A stretch of 7,659 nucleotides of DNA. Source: a bacterium. Lineage in GTDB: Bacteria > Patescibacteriota > Gracilibacteria > UM-FILTER-43-11. The notes beneath the pieces were generated by a model. It was not told the DNA's origin and searched no databases. It saw nothing but the letters and a program-made list of their open reading frames with translations. Numbering within the stretch: position 1 is the stretch's first letter; each line of letters starts with the position of its first letter. Of this stretch, positions 1 to 4,807 are shown piece after piece. Location of the stretch: assembly GCA_030426875.1 (NCBI GenBank), contig JAUHXI010000066.1:1-7659 (forward strand), in the 5' to 3' direction. The position numbers and the translations under genes were made by a program.

Positions 1-121
1 TTAGAATTAAAAATTAAAGGCCAATTGTTGTGATAGTCACTTTTTAAGCCCCTCACAAAAATTGTTCTCAAGCCCCATTTGTGCTAGACTGACTCCGATT
101 ATATTCATACCAATTATACAG
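1..121. other. Intergenic leader upstream of the MBL-fold gene
   Basis: No coding region can be supported here. A very short hairpin (GTGA at 30-33, TCAC at 37-40) is followed by five T residues and could be the remnant of a terminator for a gene to the left, but a four-pair stem is too weak to call. The frame open from 62 gives an N-terminal extension with no family resemblance, so I treat 62-121 as non-coding leader. Confidence 0.4.
62..90 (+). promoter_or_regulatory. Candidate promoter for the MBL-fold gene
   Basis: TTGTTC at 62-67 and TAGACT at 85-90 are 17 bases apart, and the -10 candidate is preceded by TGTGC, which gives an extended -10 (TGnTAGACT). A start near 97 would leave a leader of about 25 bases before ATG 122. 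The -10 matches the consensus only in part, and TATATT at 100-105 is an alternative. Confidence 0.35.
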
Positions 122-748
122 ATGGAGATTAAATTTTATGGTCAGGCTTGTTTTTCAGTCACAGACAAAGTGGCATCCTTAGTGATGGATCCTTTTTCGG
201 AATCGATTGGGTTAACATTGCCTACCCTTAAAGCTGATGTGATCACGGTCAGCAATGGTGCTGATTCCCACTCCAATACCGGGGCTGTTCAGGGGGAGCC
301 ACGCGTTTTTAGTTGGCCTGGTGAGTATGAAACTAAAGGGGTGCATTTTCAGTTGATTCATGCTCGGGCGGCTGAAGGCGAAGAAAACAATGTGACCATA
401 GCCCATTTTAATGGCATTAAAATATGCCATTTGGGGGCCCAATCCGAAAAATTGACTGAACAACAGGTGGATAAAATTGGGGATGTTGACATTCTTTTTG
501 TACCAGTGGGGGGCAAAACAGTTCTAGATGCGAAACTGGCTAAATCGGTTGTGGAAGAAATTGAGCCCCGTGTGGTGATTCCAATGCTCTATTCAACTGA
601 GGGCAACAACCAAGATTTGGCTCCATTGTCCGCCTTCCTTTCAGAAATGAATGCTACCCAAGTGGAGCCCGTTGATTCATTCAAAGTTAAAAAATCTGAG
701 TTACCCGAGGATAACAGTAAGGTTGTGGTGATCAATCAGAGTAGTTAA
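122..748 (+). CDS. Degenerate MBL-fold (UPF0173/UlaG-like) protein
   Basis: A 208-residue protein with the layout of the small metallo-beta-lactamase-fold hydrolases: N-terminal MEIKFYGQACFSV, DPF at 23-25, KADVITVS at 37-44, PGEYE at 66-70, ICHLG at 101-105, VDILFVPVGG at 122-131 and VVIPMLYS at 151-158. In active relatives the segment after the ITVS-like strand is HxHxDH; here it reads N-G-A-D-S-H (45-50), so both leading histidines and the aspartate are replaced, and the usual IPMHY histidine is leucine (156). H103 is retained. The fold is probably intact, but a di-metal hydrolase site is not. I chose ATG 122 over ATG 62 because family similarity begins exactly there and the upstream 20 residues look unrelated. 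There is no Shine-Dalgarno. It ends on TAA, and no other gene lies within 300 bases. The substrate or partner is unknown; a structural or regulatory role is inference. Confidence 0.85.
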   Translation: MEIKFYGQACFSVTDKVASLVMDPFSESIGLTLPTLKADVITVSNGADSHSNTGAVQGEPRVFSWPGEYETKGVHFQLIHARAAEGEENNVTIAHFNGIKICHLGAQSEKLTEQQVDKIGDVDILFVPVGGKTVLDAKLAKSVVEEIEPRVVIPMLYSTEGNNQDLAPLSAFLSEMNATQVEPVDSFKVKKSELPEDNSKVVVINQSS

Positions 749-803
749 TGGCTAATTCAGCGCTTCTTCTACACCACTTTCTCAATGTGTTCTGATCGTT
801 GTA

Positions 804-825
804 CTCCTCTTTAATTAAGGAGGAG
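804..825. terminator. Hairpin after the MBL-fold gene, weak terminator
   Basis: CTCCTC at 804-809 pairs with GAGGAG at 820-825, and the intervening bases continue the helix through a T-G wobble into TTAATTAA. The stem is stable but the plus-strand 3' flank is GCTTTCCC rather than a U tract. It may end the MBL transcript, or protect its 3' end, less efficiently than a classic terminator. Confidence 0.35.
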
Positions 826-837
826 GCTTTCCCCCCC

Positions 838-865
838 GAAGGCGAGATTATATAATCTCGCCTTC
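838..865. repeat. Perfect 28-bp palindrome, copy 1
   Basis: The 28 bases read identically on both strands: arms GAAGGCGAGATTA and TAATCTCGCCTTC around a central TA step. A close relative with the same outer arms (GAAGGCGA and TCGCCTTC) and the same TATAAT core lies at 3838-3865. Both copies are intergenic and follow a gene, so this looks like a dispersed palindromic element. A C7 run precedes it directly. Confidence 0.75.
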
Positions 866-914
866 ACAGAATTAGACAAATGCTTAAACCGAAACACTGT
901 AGCTAAAACGGGGT

Positions 915-972
915 CCCCACAAAATGCGAGGCAAGGGCGAGTGGAACGAGAAGGGGGGGGTATTTTGCGGGG
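915..972 (-). repeat. 11-bp stem pair, better paired on the minus strand
   Basis: Left arm 915-925 (CCCCACAAAAT) and right arm 962-972 (ATTTTGCGGGG) are inverted with one difference. Read as plus-strand RNA the difference is an A-C mismatch; read as minus-strand RNA it is a G-U wobble, so the helix is intact only in RNA copied in the direction of the tRNA. The 36-base loop contains the G8 run (953-960). It may belong to a structured 3' extension of the tRNA transcript. Confidence 0.45.
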
Positions 973-977
973 CAGTG

Positions 978-1055
978 ACCCAGATTCATGCGTAAGCTGA
1001 AGAAGCTTAATCACGTGAGTGATCAAGATTCGCAAGCTGGAGCATGAATCTGGGT
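978..1055. repeat. 14-bp inverted repeat abutting the tRNA 3' end
   Basis: ACCCAGATTCATGC at 978-991 and its exact complement at 1042-1055 enclose 50 bases. The enclosed part holds further short hairpins: AAGCT/AGCTT (994-998 with 1004-1008) and CTTxATCAC/GTGATxAAG (1006-1014 with 1019-1027). The 78-bp unit resembles a small MITE-like or structured element. Its outer end is two bases from the tRNA CCA. Confidence 0.55.
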
Positions 1056-1057
1056 GG

Positions 1058-1132
1058 TGGTGACCTCGACAGGAATCGAACCTGTATCTAAGGCTTAGGA
1101 GTCCCTTGTTCTATCCGTTGAACTACGAGGTC
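1058..1132 (-). tRNA. tRNA-Arg (anticodon CCU)
   Basis: On the minus strand the acceptor arms GACCTCG and CGAGGTC pair perfectly over seven base pairs, followed by U8 and A9. The D arm is GTTC/GAAC with an eight-base loop containing GG, the anticodon loop is CTCCTAA, and the T arm is ACAGG/CCTGT with loop TTCGATT. The anticodon CCU occupies 1097-1099 and reads AGG (arginine). The anticodon stem AGGGA/GCCTT has one G-U and an A-G mismatch next to the loop, which is slightly irregular. The variable region is four bases. The discriminator base is A (1061), followed by encoded CCA (1058-1060). A second CCA and CCCA follow directly (1051-1057), making a tandem CCACCA. The gene stands alone with its own promoter. 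Confidence 0.93.
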
Positions 1133-1148
1133 ACAGACACACCGTTTT

Positions 1149-1154
1149 ATTCTA
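1149..1154 (-). promoter_or_regulatory. Extended -10 box of the tRNA-Arg gene
   Basis: On the minus strand TGTGC precedes TAGAAT (1149-1154), an extended -10 that would start transcription near 1142, about ten bases before the mature tRNA 5' end at 1132. No convincing -35 was found 17 bases further upstream. Confidence 0.55.
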
Positions 1155-1272
1155 GCACAGTTTTGAGTTTTATTTGTTTAAAATCTCACTTCATGGCTTC
1201 ACATCCGATCAATCGGCTCATGGCCAATCTTCACGAGTGGTTAAGCGGGAATGGTTAATATTCAGAATTTTA

Positions 1273-2058
1273 TCAGTCTGCCTCGACAACCTTATCGAAT
1301 TGATACAATAGTTTCAGGAGATCTTTTGCTTGTGGAATGTAGTCGTGGTAGTCATATTGTCGCATGGCCATTAGCCCTACTTGACTCTTTGAAGGGTAGT
1401 CATTGTCCTGCACTGCTTTTTTGGCATTGGGAATTAGAACGCATTGGATCCATAGTTCAAAGCTCGGCGATTCAAGGTAATGTCCCACTTCAAATTGAGG
1501 GGGATTTTTTGACCAAAAACCAATTTTTTTCATCTCCAATTCAATTTTTTTCAATACGGCCAGCACCTTTTCACCTTTGCTGAGGCCTTCATATTCCGGT
1601 ATGTATTTTTTTTCAAGATAATTTTGCAATTGATTCATGAGTTGAATTTCCATCGACATAAAATCATAGGCCATGACGAGCTCCATCAATGCTTCTTTTG
1701 TTTTGAAGGTGGCACAGGCTCTCAAATCGGTTTTTTTACCCTCTTCTTTTAGCAAGATTTCGACTTCAAATTCAATATTTTTCTTCTTATTTTTTATGCT
1801 GTATAAAAATTCCATACGTTCAAATTTCTCAGTCGTTTGTAAAAAAATTCTGTGCTCGTCGCTTGTTTCGCATGGTCCATTTATAAAATAAAGATAGTGA
1901 CCAGGTTTCATTTTCCATTCCAAGACTTTTTTAGTGAATTCCTCAGGCATGACCCACTCATTGATTTGGTTCATATCGGTACAAGCCTCCCAGACTTCTT
2001 TTATGGGTACATTTATAACTCTCTGAACGCAGGCCTTTTTATCATGATCCTTTTCCAT
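1273..2058 (-). CDS. AHSA1/SRPBCC domain fused to a YqcC-like (DUF446) domain
   Basis: A 261-residue soluble protein with no signal peptide or membrane segment. Residues 8-150 fit the AHSA1 branch of the SRPBCC ligand-binding superfamily: VQRVINVPIKEVWEACTD, then the W and P of INEWVMPEEF, GHYLYFINGP, IFLQTTEKFERMEF, and a long C-terminal helix at 124-150. Residues 164-258 resemble YqcC (DUF446), a helical family of about 110 residues: VLxxLKKIELEMKKIGFW, PPQFE, then SFELWIQCVLIPNAKKAV and a closing helix to LYQFDKVV. The two families are normally separate proteins, so the fusion is notable. Ligand and partner are unknown. The gene diverges from the cysteine-rich copy A with 64 bases between start codons. 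It ends TGA directly followed by in-frame TAA. No Shine-Dalgarno precedes the ATG. The SRPBCC call is firm; the YqcC call is probable. Confidence 0.85.
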   Translation of the reverse strand: MEKDHDKKACVQRVINVPIKEVWEACTDMNQINEWVMPEEFTKKVLEWKMKPGHYLYFINGPCETSDEHRIFLQTTEKFERMEFLYSIKNKKKNIEFEVEILLKEEGKKTDLRACATFKTKEALMELVMAYDFMSMEIQLMNQLQNYLEKKYIPEYEGLSKGEKVLAVLKKIELEMKKIGFWSKNPPQFEVGHYLESPSFELWIQCVLIPNAKKAVQDNDYPSKSQVGLMAMRQYDYHDYIPQAKDLLKLLYQFDKVVEAD

Positions 2059-2086
2059 TTATTTTTTAGGTGATGGAATTATTTCA

Positions 2087-2092
2087 ATTCTA
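2087..2092 (-). promoter_or_regulatory. Candidate -10 of the SRPBCC-YqcC gene
   Basis: TAGAAT on the minus strand would place the start near 2080 and leave about 22 bases of A-rich leader before ATG 2058. Its -35 position would overlap the -10 of the divergent cysteine-rich gene, so the two promoters would interfere. The -35 match is poor. Confidence 0.3.
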
Positions 2093-2107
2093 TTTTAAAC
2101 CCCTTTT

Positions 2108-2122
2108 TGATATGATTGAAGC
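2108..2122 (+). promoter_or_regulatory. Extended -10, leaderless promoter of copy A
   Basis: TGA precedes TATGAT (2111-2116), giving TGnTATGAT. Exactly six bases separate it from ATG 2123, so transcription should begin at or next to the A of the start codon. No Shine-Dalgarno is present. The same geometry recurs at copies B and C. Confidence 0.65.
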
Positions 2123-3766
2123 ATGAAAACTTGCCAACACTGCCACAAGAAATTTGAATTCAGTCCTTACGACCATGCGGTTTTTCAAAAAATGCAAGTT
2201 CCTGAACCTGGTCTTTGCCCCCGTTGTCGGCGTCAACGCCGGTTGAGCTTTCGGAATGATTCCAATTATTATCGGAACACCTGCCATCTTTGTCAGAAGT
2301 CCGTCATTTCAATTTATTCTCCAGACAAATCCATTCCTGTGCTTTGTAATGACTGTTTTTGGTCTGATCAATTTGATCCTCTCGACTATGGAGAGGATTA
2401 TGATTTCGGCAAGCCGTTTTTTGAGCAATATGCTCAGATGCGGAAAAAAGTACCGCGGATTGCTATCTACAACACACAAAGTGAGAATTCGGAATTCACG
2501 GTACACAGTTCCAAGAATCGAAACTGCTACATGAGTAGTTCTTTGGTTGATTGCCAAGATGTTTTGTACAGTGATTTCACCATCAATTCACGAGACTCCA
2601 TGGACATGCTGTTTTCAACTAATATGGAGCAGTGCTATGGCTGTTCGGATTCTCAAGATTGTACTTTGTCTGCTCATTTAGAGTTGTGCTCAAATCTTTC
2701 TGAATCTTTTTTAGCCTTTGATTGTCGCAGTGGTAAGAACTTGGTGGGCTGCGTGTCTTTACGTGGTAAACAGAATTATATTCTCAATGAACCAGCCCTT
2801 GAGAATGAAGTCAAAGAGACCATTAAAAAACTTAAAACCAATTCAACTTTTTTTAGGACATTCAAAGAGAAATATGAAGCTCTAAAAATAAGTCTTCCAA
2901 AGCGCTATGCGTGGATGACCAATGCCGAAAATTCTTCTGGGGATTATTTGGTGAATTGTAAAAATGCTCAACAGTGCTACCGTTCCACTAATTTAGAAGA
3001 CTGTCGCTATGTTTATGAGGTGATCAGTGCTACGGATGCTTACGATTGTGATCGCAATGGAAATATTGAAATGACGCATGAATGTCAGGGGAATGTAGAT
3101 TTAGCTCTGAGTCAGTCTTGCAATTTGACCTATCAATCTGACAACATGAAATATTGTGACAACTGTCAGGCTTCCAGTTATTGTTTTGGTGGGATGAGTC
3201 TGAAGCGTCATAAATATGTGATTTTGAATAAGCAGTATACTAAAGAGTCCTATGAAGCGATTGTGCCAAAAATAATTGACCACATGAAGGCGGGTGGAGA
3301 GTACGGAGAGTTCTTTCCGATTGAGTTGAGTGCTTTTGGTTACAATGAAACCAAGGCTCAAGAATTCTTCCCACTGACCAAGGTTGAAGCTGTAAGCCGA
3401 GGGTGGCCTTGGAGTGACTATGAAGCCCCTTTGCCTGATAATTTGAAAACCATTCCTGCTCAAAAATTACCTGATAACATCAAGGACATTCCTAATGATA
3501 TCCTCAATTGGGCAATTATAGCTGAGGAGACTGAAAAACCTTTTCGCCTTGTCAAACAGGAGTTTGAATTCTATCGAAATCAAGGGCTTCCGGTTCCCCG
3601 TTTTACGCCTAAAGCCCGCCATCAAAAACGGGTGGCCTTACAAAATACACCTGATTTATATGAGCGAAATTGTGACAAGTGTCAAATAGCGTTTCAAAGC
3701 ACCTACTCTTCTGATCGCCCAGAGATTGTATATTGTGAAACGTGTTATTTGAAGGAGGTGTATTAG
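2123..3766 (+). CDS. Cysteine-rich double zinc-ribbon/solenoid protein, copy A
   Basis: A 547-residue cytosolic-looking protein of a family I associate with CPR genomes and whose function I do not know. The N-terminal double zinc ribbon uses C4-C7/C32-C35 and C54-C57/C75-C78, with CPRCRRQRRLSFRN as its hallmark, then WSDQFDPLDYG and a helical KPFFEQYAQMRKKVP. Two cysteine-rich, solenoid-like halves follow, at about 130-222 (ending NYILNEPALENE) and 272-380 (ending YVILNKQYTKESYE), joined by a helix at 226-258. Then comes GEYGEFFP, AFGYNETKAQEFFPLT and a C-terminal ribbon. Only its second site (C517-C520/C538-C541) survives; the cysteines of the first are replaced around AEET and FTPKAR. All 17 solenoid cysteines (135 to 354) lie at residue numbers divisible by three. 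It ends on TAG. Metal or metal-cluster binding is inferred from the ribbons; no catalytic motif is visible. Confidence 0.85.
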   Translation: MKTCQHCHKKFEFSPYDHAVFQKMQVPEPGLCPRCRRQRRLSFRNDSNYYRNTCHLCQKSVISIYSPDKSIPVLCNDCFWSDQFDPLDYGEDYDFGKPFFEQYAQMRKKVPRIAIYNTQSENSEFTVHSSKNRNCYMSSSLVDCQDVLYSDFTINSRDSMDMLFSTNMEQCYGCSDSQDCTLSAHLELCSNLSESFLAFDCRSGKNLVGCVSLRGKQNYILNEPALENEVKETIKKLKTNSTFFRTFKEKYEALKISLPKRYAWMTNAENSSGDYLVNCKNAQQCYRSTNLEDCRYVYEVISATDAYDCDRNGNIEMTHECQGNVDLALSQSCNLTYQSDNMKYCDNCQASSYCFGGMSLKRHKYVILNKQYTKESYEAIVPKIIDHMKAGGEYGEFFPIELSAFGYNETKAQEFFPLTKVEAVSRGWPWSDYEAPLPDNLKTIPAQKLPDNIKDIPNDILNWAIIAEETEKPFRLVKQEFEFYRNQGLPVPRFTPKARHQKRVALQNTPDLYERNCDKCQIAFQSTYSSDRPEIVYCETCYLKEVY

Positions 3767-3838
3767 GGGAAGCTCTTAGCTTTCGACAGGCCTCTTATAA
3801 ACCACCTCTGGCCTCCGAAGGGGAGGGGTAAATTTTAG
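3748..3838 (+). repeat. Conserved 3'-flank repeat, copy 1
   Basis: Starting in the last codons of copy A and running past its stop, this segment matches 5638-5728 after copy B at a constant offset of 1890 bases. The first 42 bases (3748-3789) are identical, and the 72 non-coding bases after the stop differ at six positions. A stem at 3801-3808 with 3823-3829 (one bulged A, seven pairs) is unchanged between copies while three differences lie in its loop. The following bases are UAAAUUUUAG, too poor in U for a strong intrinsic terminator, though a 3'-end or RNA-stability role is plausible. Confidence 0.75.
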
Positions 3839-3874
3839 AAGGCGATATCATATAATGTCGCCTTCTAAAATTTA
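3829..3874. repeat. Near-palindrome with 17-bp arms, copy 2 of the palindromic element
   Basis: Arms at 3829-3845 and 3858-3874 are exact inverted complements with a 12-base, partly paired, AT-rich centre. The inner part (3838-3865) matches the palindrome at 838-865 in its outer eight bases on each side and in the TATAAT core; the outer TAAATTTTA arm is specific to this copy. It directly follows the 3'-flank repeat of copy A. Confidence 0.7.
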
Positions 3875-3909
3875 TGTTCAATTCTCATCATTGGTTGGTG
3901 TAACATGGG

Positions 3910-3955
3910 TTTTTCTTTGAAGTTGACGTTCTGAAATATAACCTTCAAAGAAAAA
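3910..3955. promoter_or_regulatory. 13-bp inverted repeat upstream of the copy B promoter
   Basis: TTTTTCTTTGAAG at 3910-3922 and its exact complement at 3943-3955 flank 20 bases. The right arm ends 12 bases before the -10 box at 3968 and covers the -35 position. The arm starts with T and ends with A, the opposite polarity to an intrinsic terminator, so an operator or a DNA structure is more likely. No such repeat is seen before copies A or C. Confidence 0.45.
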
Positions 3956-3964
3956 AGAACATTC

Positions 3965-3979
3965 TGCTATAATCTCTAC
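3965..3979 (+). promoter_or_regulatory. Extended -10, leaderless promoter of copy B
   Basis: TGC precedes a perfect TATAAT (3968-3973), and six bases separate it from ATG 3980. The core TCTGCTATAATC is the same as at copy C. No Shine-Dalgarno is present, so translation of a leaderless mRNA is predicted. Confidence 0.7.
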
Positions 3980-4705
3980 ATGAAATCTTGCGCTCAATGT
4001 CAATCAACATATATTGTCACCGACACCGATCGCCAATTCTACAAGCGAATCAGCCCCACTTTCAACGGCAAAACATACCAAATTCCCGAACCCACTTTAT
4101 GCCCTGAATGTCGACTTCAACGTCGCCTCAGTTTTCGTAATGATCGGAAATTGTTTGAGCGAACCTGTGACAAATCTGGGAACAAGCTGATTTCTATGTA
4201 TCCTTCGGGGACCAAAACGGCGGTTTATGATCGCGAGATTTGGTGGTCGGATGAGTGGGATCCCAAAGATTATGGCCAAGCATTTGATTTCACTCGTCCG
4301 TTTTTTGAGCAATTCTACGAGCTTGACCAAAAAGTGCCCCATGCGCACACCATTGCCTTTGACACTGACAATAGTCGCTACACTAATTCCAACGCTTTTG
4401 TCCGAAATTGCTATCTTTGCTTCACTGGGAATTATTTGGAAGACAGTTTTTATTGCTACAACGCTGAAAAATCGAAGGATTGCATGGATTGCTTGTTTGT
4501 TTATGATTCGGAATTGGCCTATGAATCGGTTCATAGTAGTAATTGTTACAATACTGCTTATGCACTCCATTCCAAAGGCTGTTCGGATTCGATGTTTTTG
4601 GAAAATTGCACCTCCTGCAAAAATTGTTTCATGTGTTTCAATCTGAACAACAAAGAGTACTGCATCATGAATGAGCAGCTAACCAAAGAAGAATATGAAA
4701 AGTGA
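3980..4705 (+). CDS. Copy B, N-terminal part: zinc ribbon and first solenoid half
   Basis: If UGA terminates, the product is 241 residues. The first zinc site is C4-C7/C41-C44, with an insertion (RISPTFNGKTYQIPEP) before CPECRLQRRLSFRN that copy C shares and copy A lacks. The second N-terminal site is lost: only C63 remains, its partners being replaced in CDKSG and YDREIWW. After WWSDEWDPKDYG and RPFFEQFYELDQKVP comes a solenoid-like half at about 140-230 with cysteines at 144, 147, 159, 168, 171, 189, 201, 210, 213, 216, 219 and 228, all divisible by three. It ends in EYCIMNEQLTKEEYEK just before the stop, which is the natural boundary between the two halves. The start is set by the leaderless promoter. 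Confidence 0.75.
   Translation: MKSCAQCQSTYIVTDTDRQFYKRISPTFNGKTYQIPEPTLCPECRLQRRLSFRNDRKLFERTCDKSGNKLISMYPSGTKTAVYDREIWWSDEWDPKDYGQAFDFTRPFFEQFYELDQKVPHAHTIAFDTDNSRYTNSNAFVRNCYLCFTGNYLEDSFYCYNAEKSKDCMDCLFVYDSELAYESVHSSNCYNTAYALHSKGCSDSMFLENCTSCKNCFMCFNLNNKEYCIMNEQLTKEEYEK
4703..4705 (+). other. In-frame UGA codon inside copy B
   Basis: The codon lies between AAG (Lys) and GTA (Val), in the stretch EEYEK-UGA-VASFKLN. Both sides are well-formed family sequence in the same frame. There is no in-frame ATG, GTG or TTG between it and 4808 and no Shine-Dalgarno before 4808, so independent re-initiation is not favoured. Confidence 0.9.
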
Positions 4706-4807
4706 GTAGCCTCCTTCAAGCTCAATACTCACCATGGTTTTCAGCGAGCACTGGAATACTGGAAGGATGTTCGAACCAATTACCCCAAGCGAGCCAATTC
4801 AAACGTA

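Larger units (their letters stand above)
749..1057. other. Non-coding, inverted-repeat-rich interval
   Basis: About 300 bases without a supportable gene. It contains, in order, a hairpin (804-825), a C7 run (831-837), a perfect 28-base palindrome (838-865), an 11-bp stem pair (915-925 with 962-972) enclosing a G8 run (953-960), and a 14-bp inverted repeat (978-991 with 1042-1055) that ends two bases from the tRNA CCA end. A 74-codon minus-strand frame crosses all of these and shows no recognisable family, so it is not called. The density of paired arms suggests structured RNA, small non-autonomous repeat elements, or both. Confidence 0.6.

Noticed and set aside
30..45. Short hairpin plus T5 as a terminator
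   Set aside because: The stem has only four pairs and no upstream gene is visible to support it.
62..121. N-terminal extension of the MBL-fold protein from ATG 62
   Set aside because: Family similarity begins at Met 122; the extra 20 residues look unrelated and overlap the likely promoter.
953..960. G8 run paired with the C7 run at 831-837 as ends of a mobile element
   Set aside because: Beyond the homopolymers the flanks do not match, and there is no target-site duplication.
811..1035. 74-codon minus-strand frame
   Set aside because: It runs through three inverted repeats and a homopolymer run, has no recognisable domain and no start signal.
838..1055. CRISPR array or transposase-bearing insertion sequence
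   Set aside because: The repeats are single inverted pairs without regular spacers, and no transposase or Cas gene is present.
1251..1583. 110-codon plus-strand frame overlapping the SRPBCC-YqcC gene
   Set aside because: It is antisense to a recognisable YqcC-like domain and shows no family features.
3751..3766. Perfect Shine-Dalgarno-like AAGGAGGTG at the end of copies A and B (also 5641-5650)
   Set aside because: No start codon lies at a usable distance downstream; the bases encode the conserved KEV of the protein end.
4097..4570. 157-codon minus-strand frame inside copy B
   Set aside because: It is antisense to the strongly conserved zinc-ribbon coding sequence and has no domain of its own.
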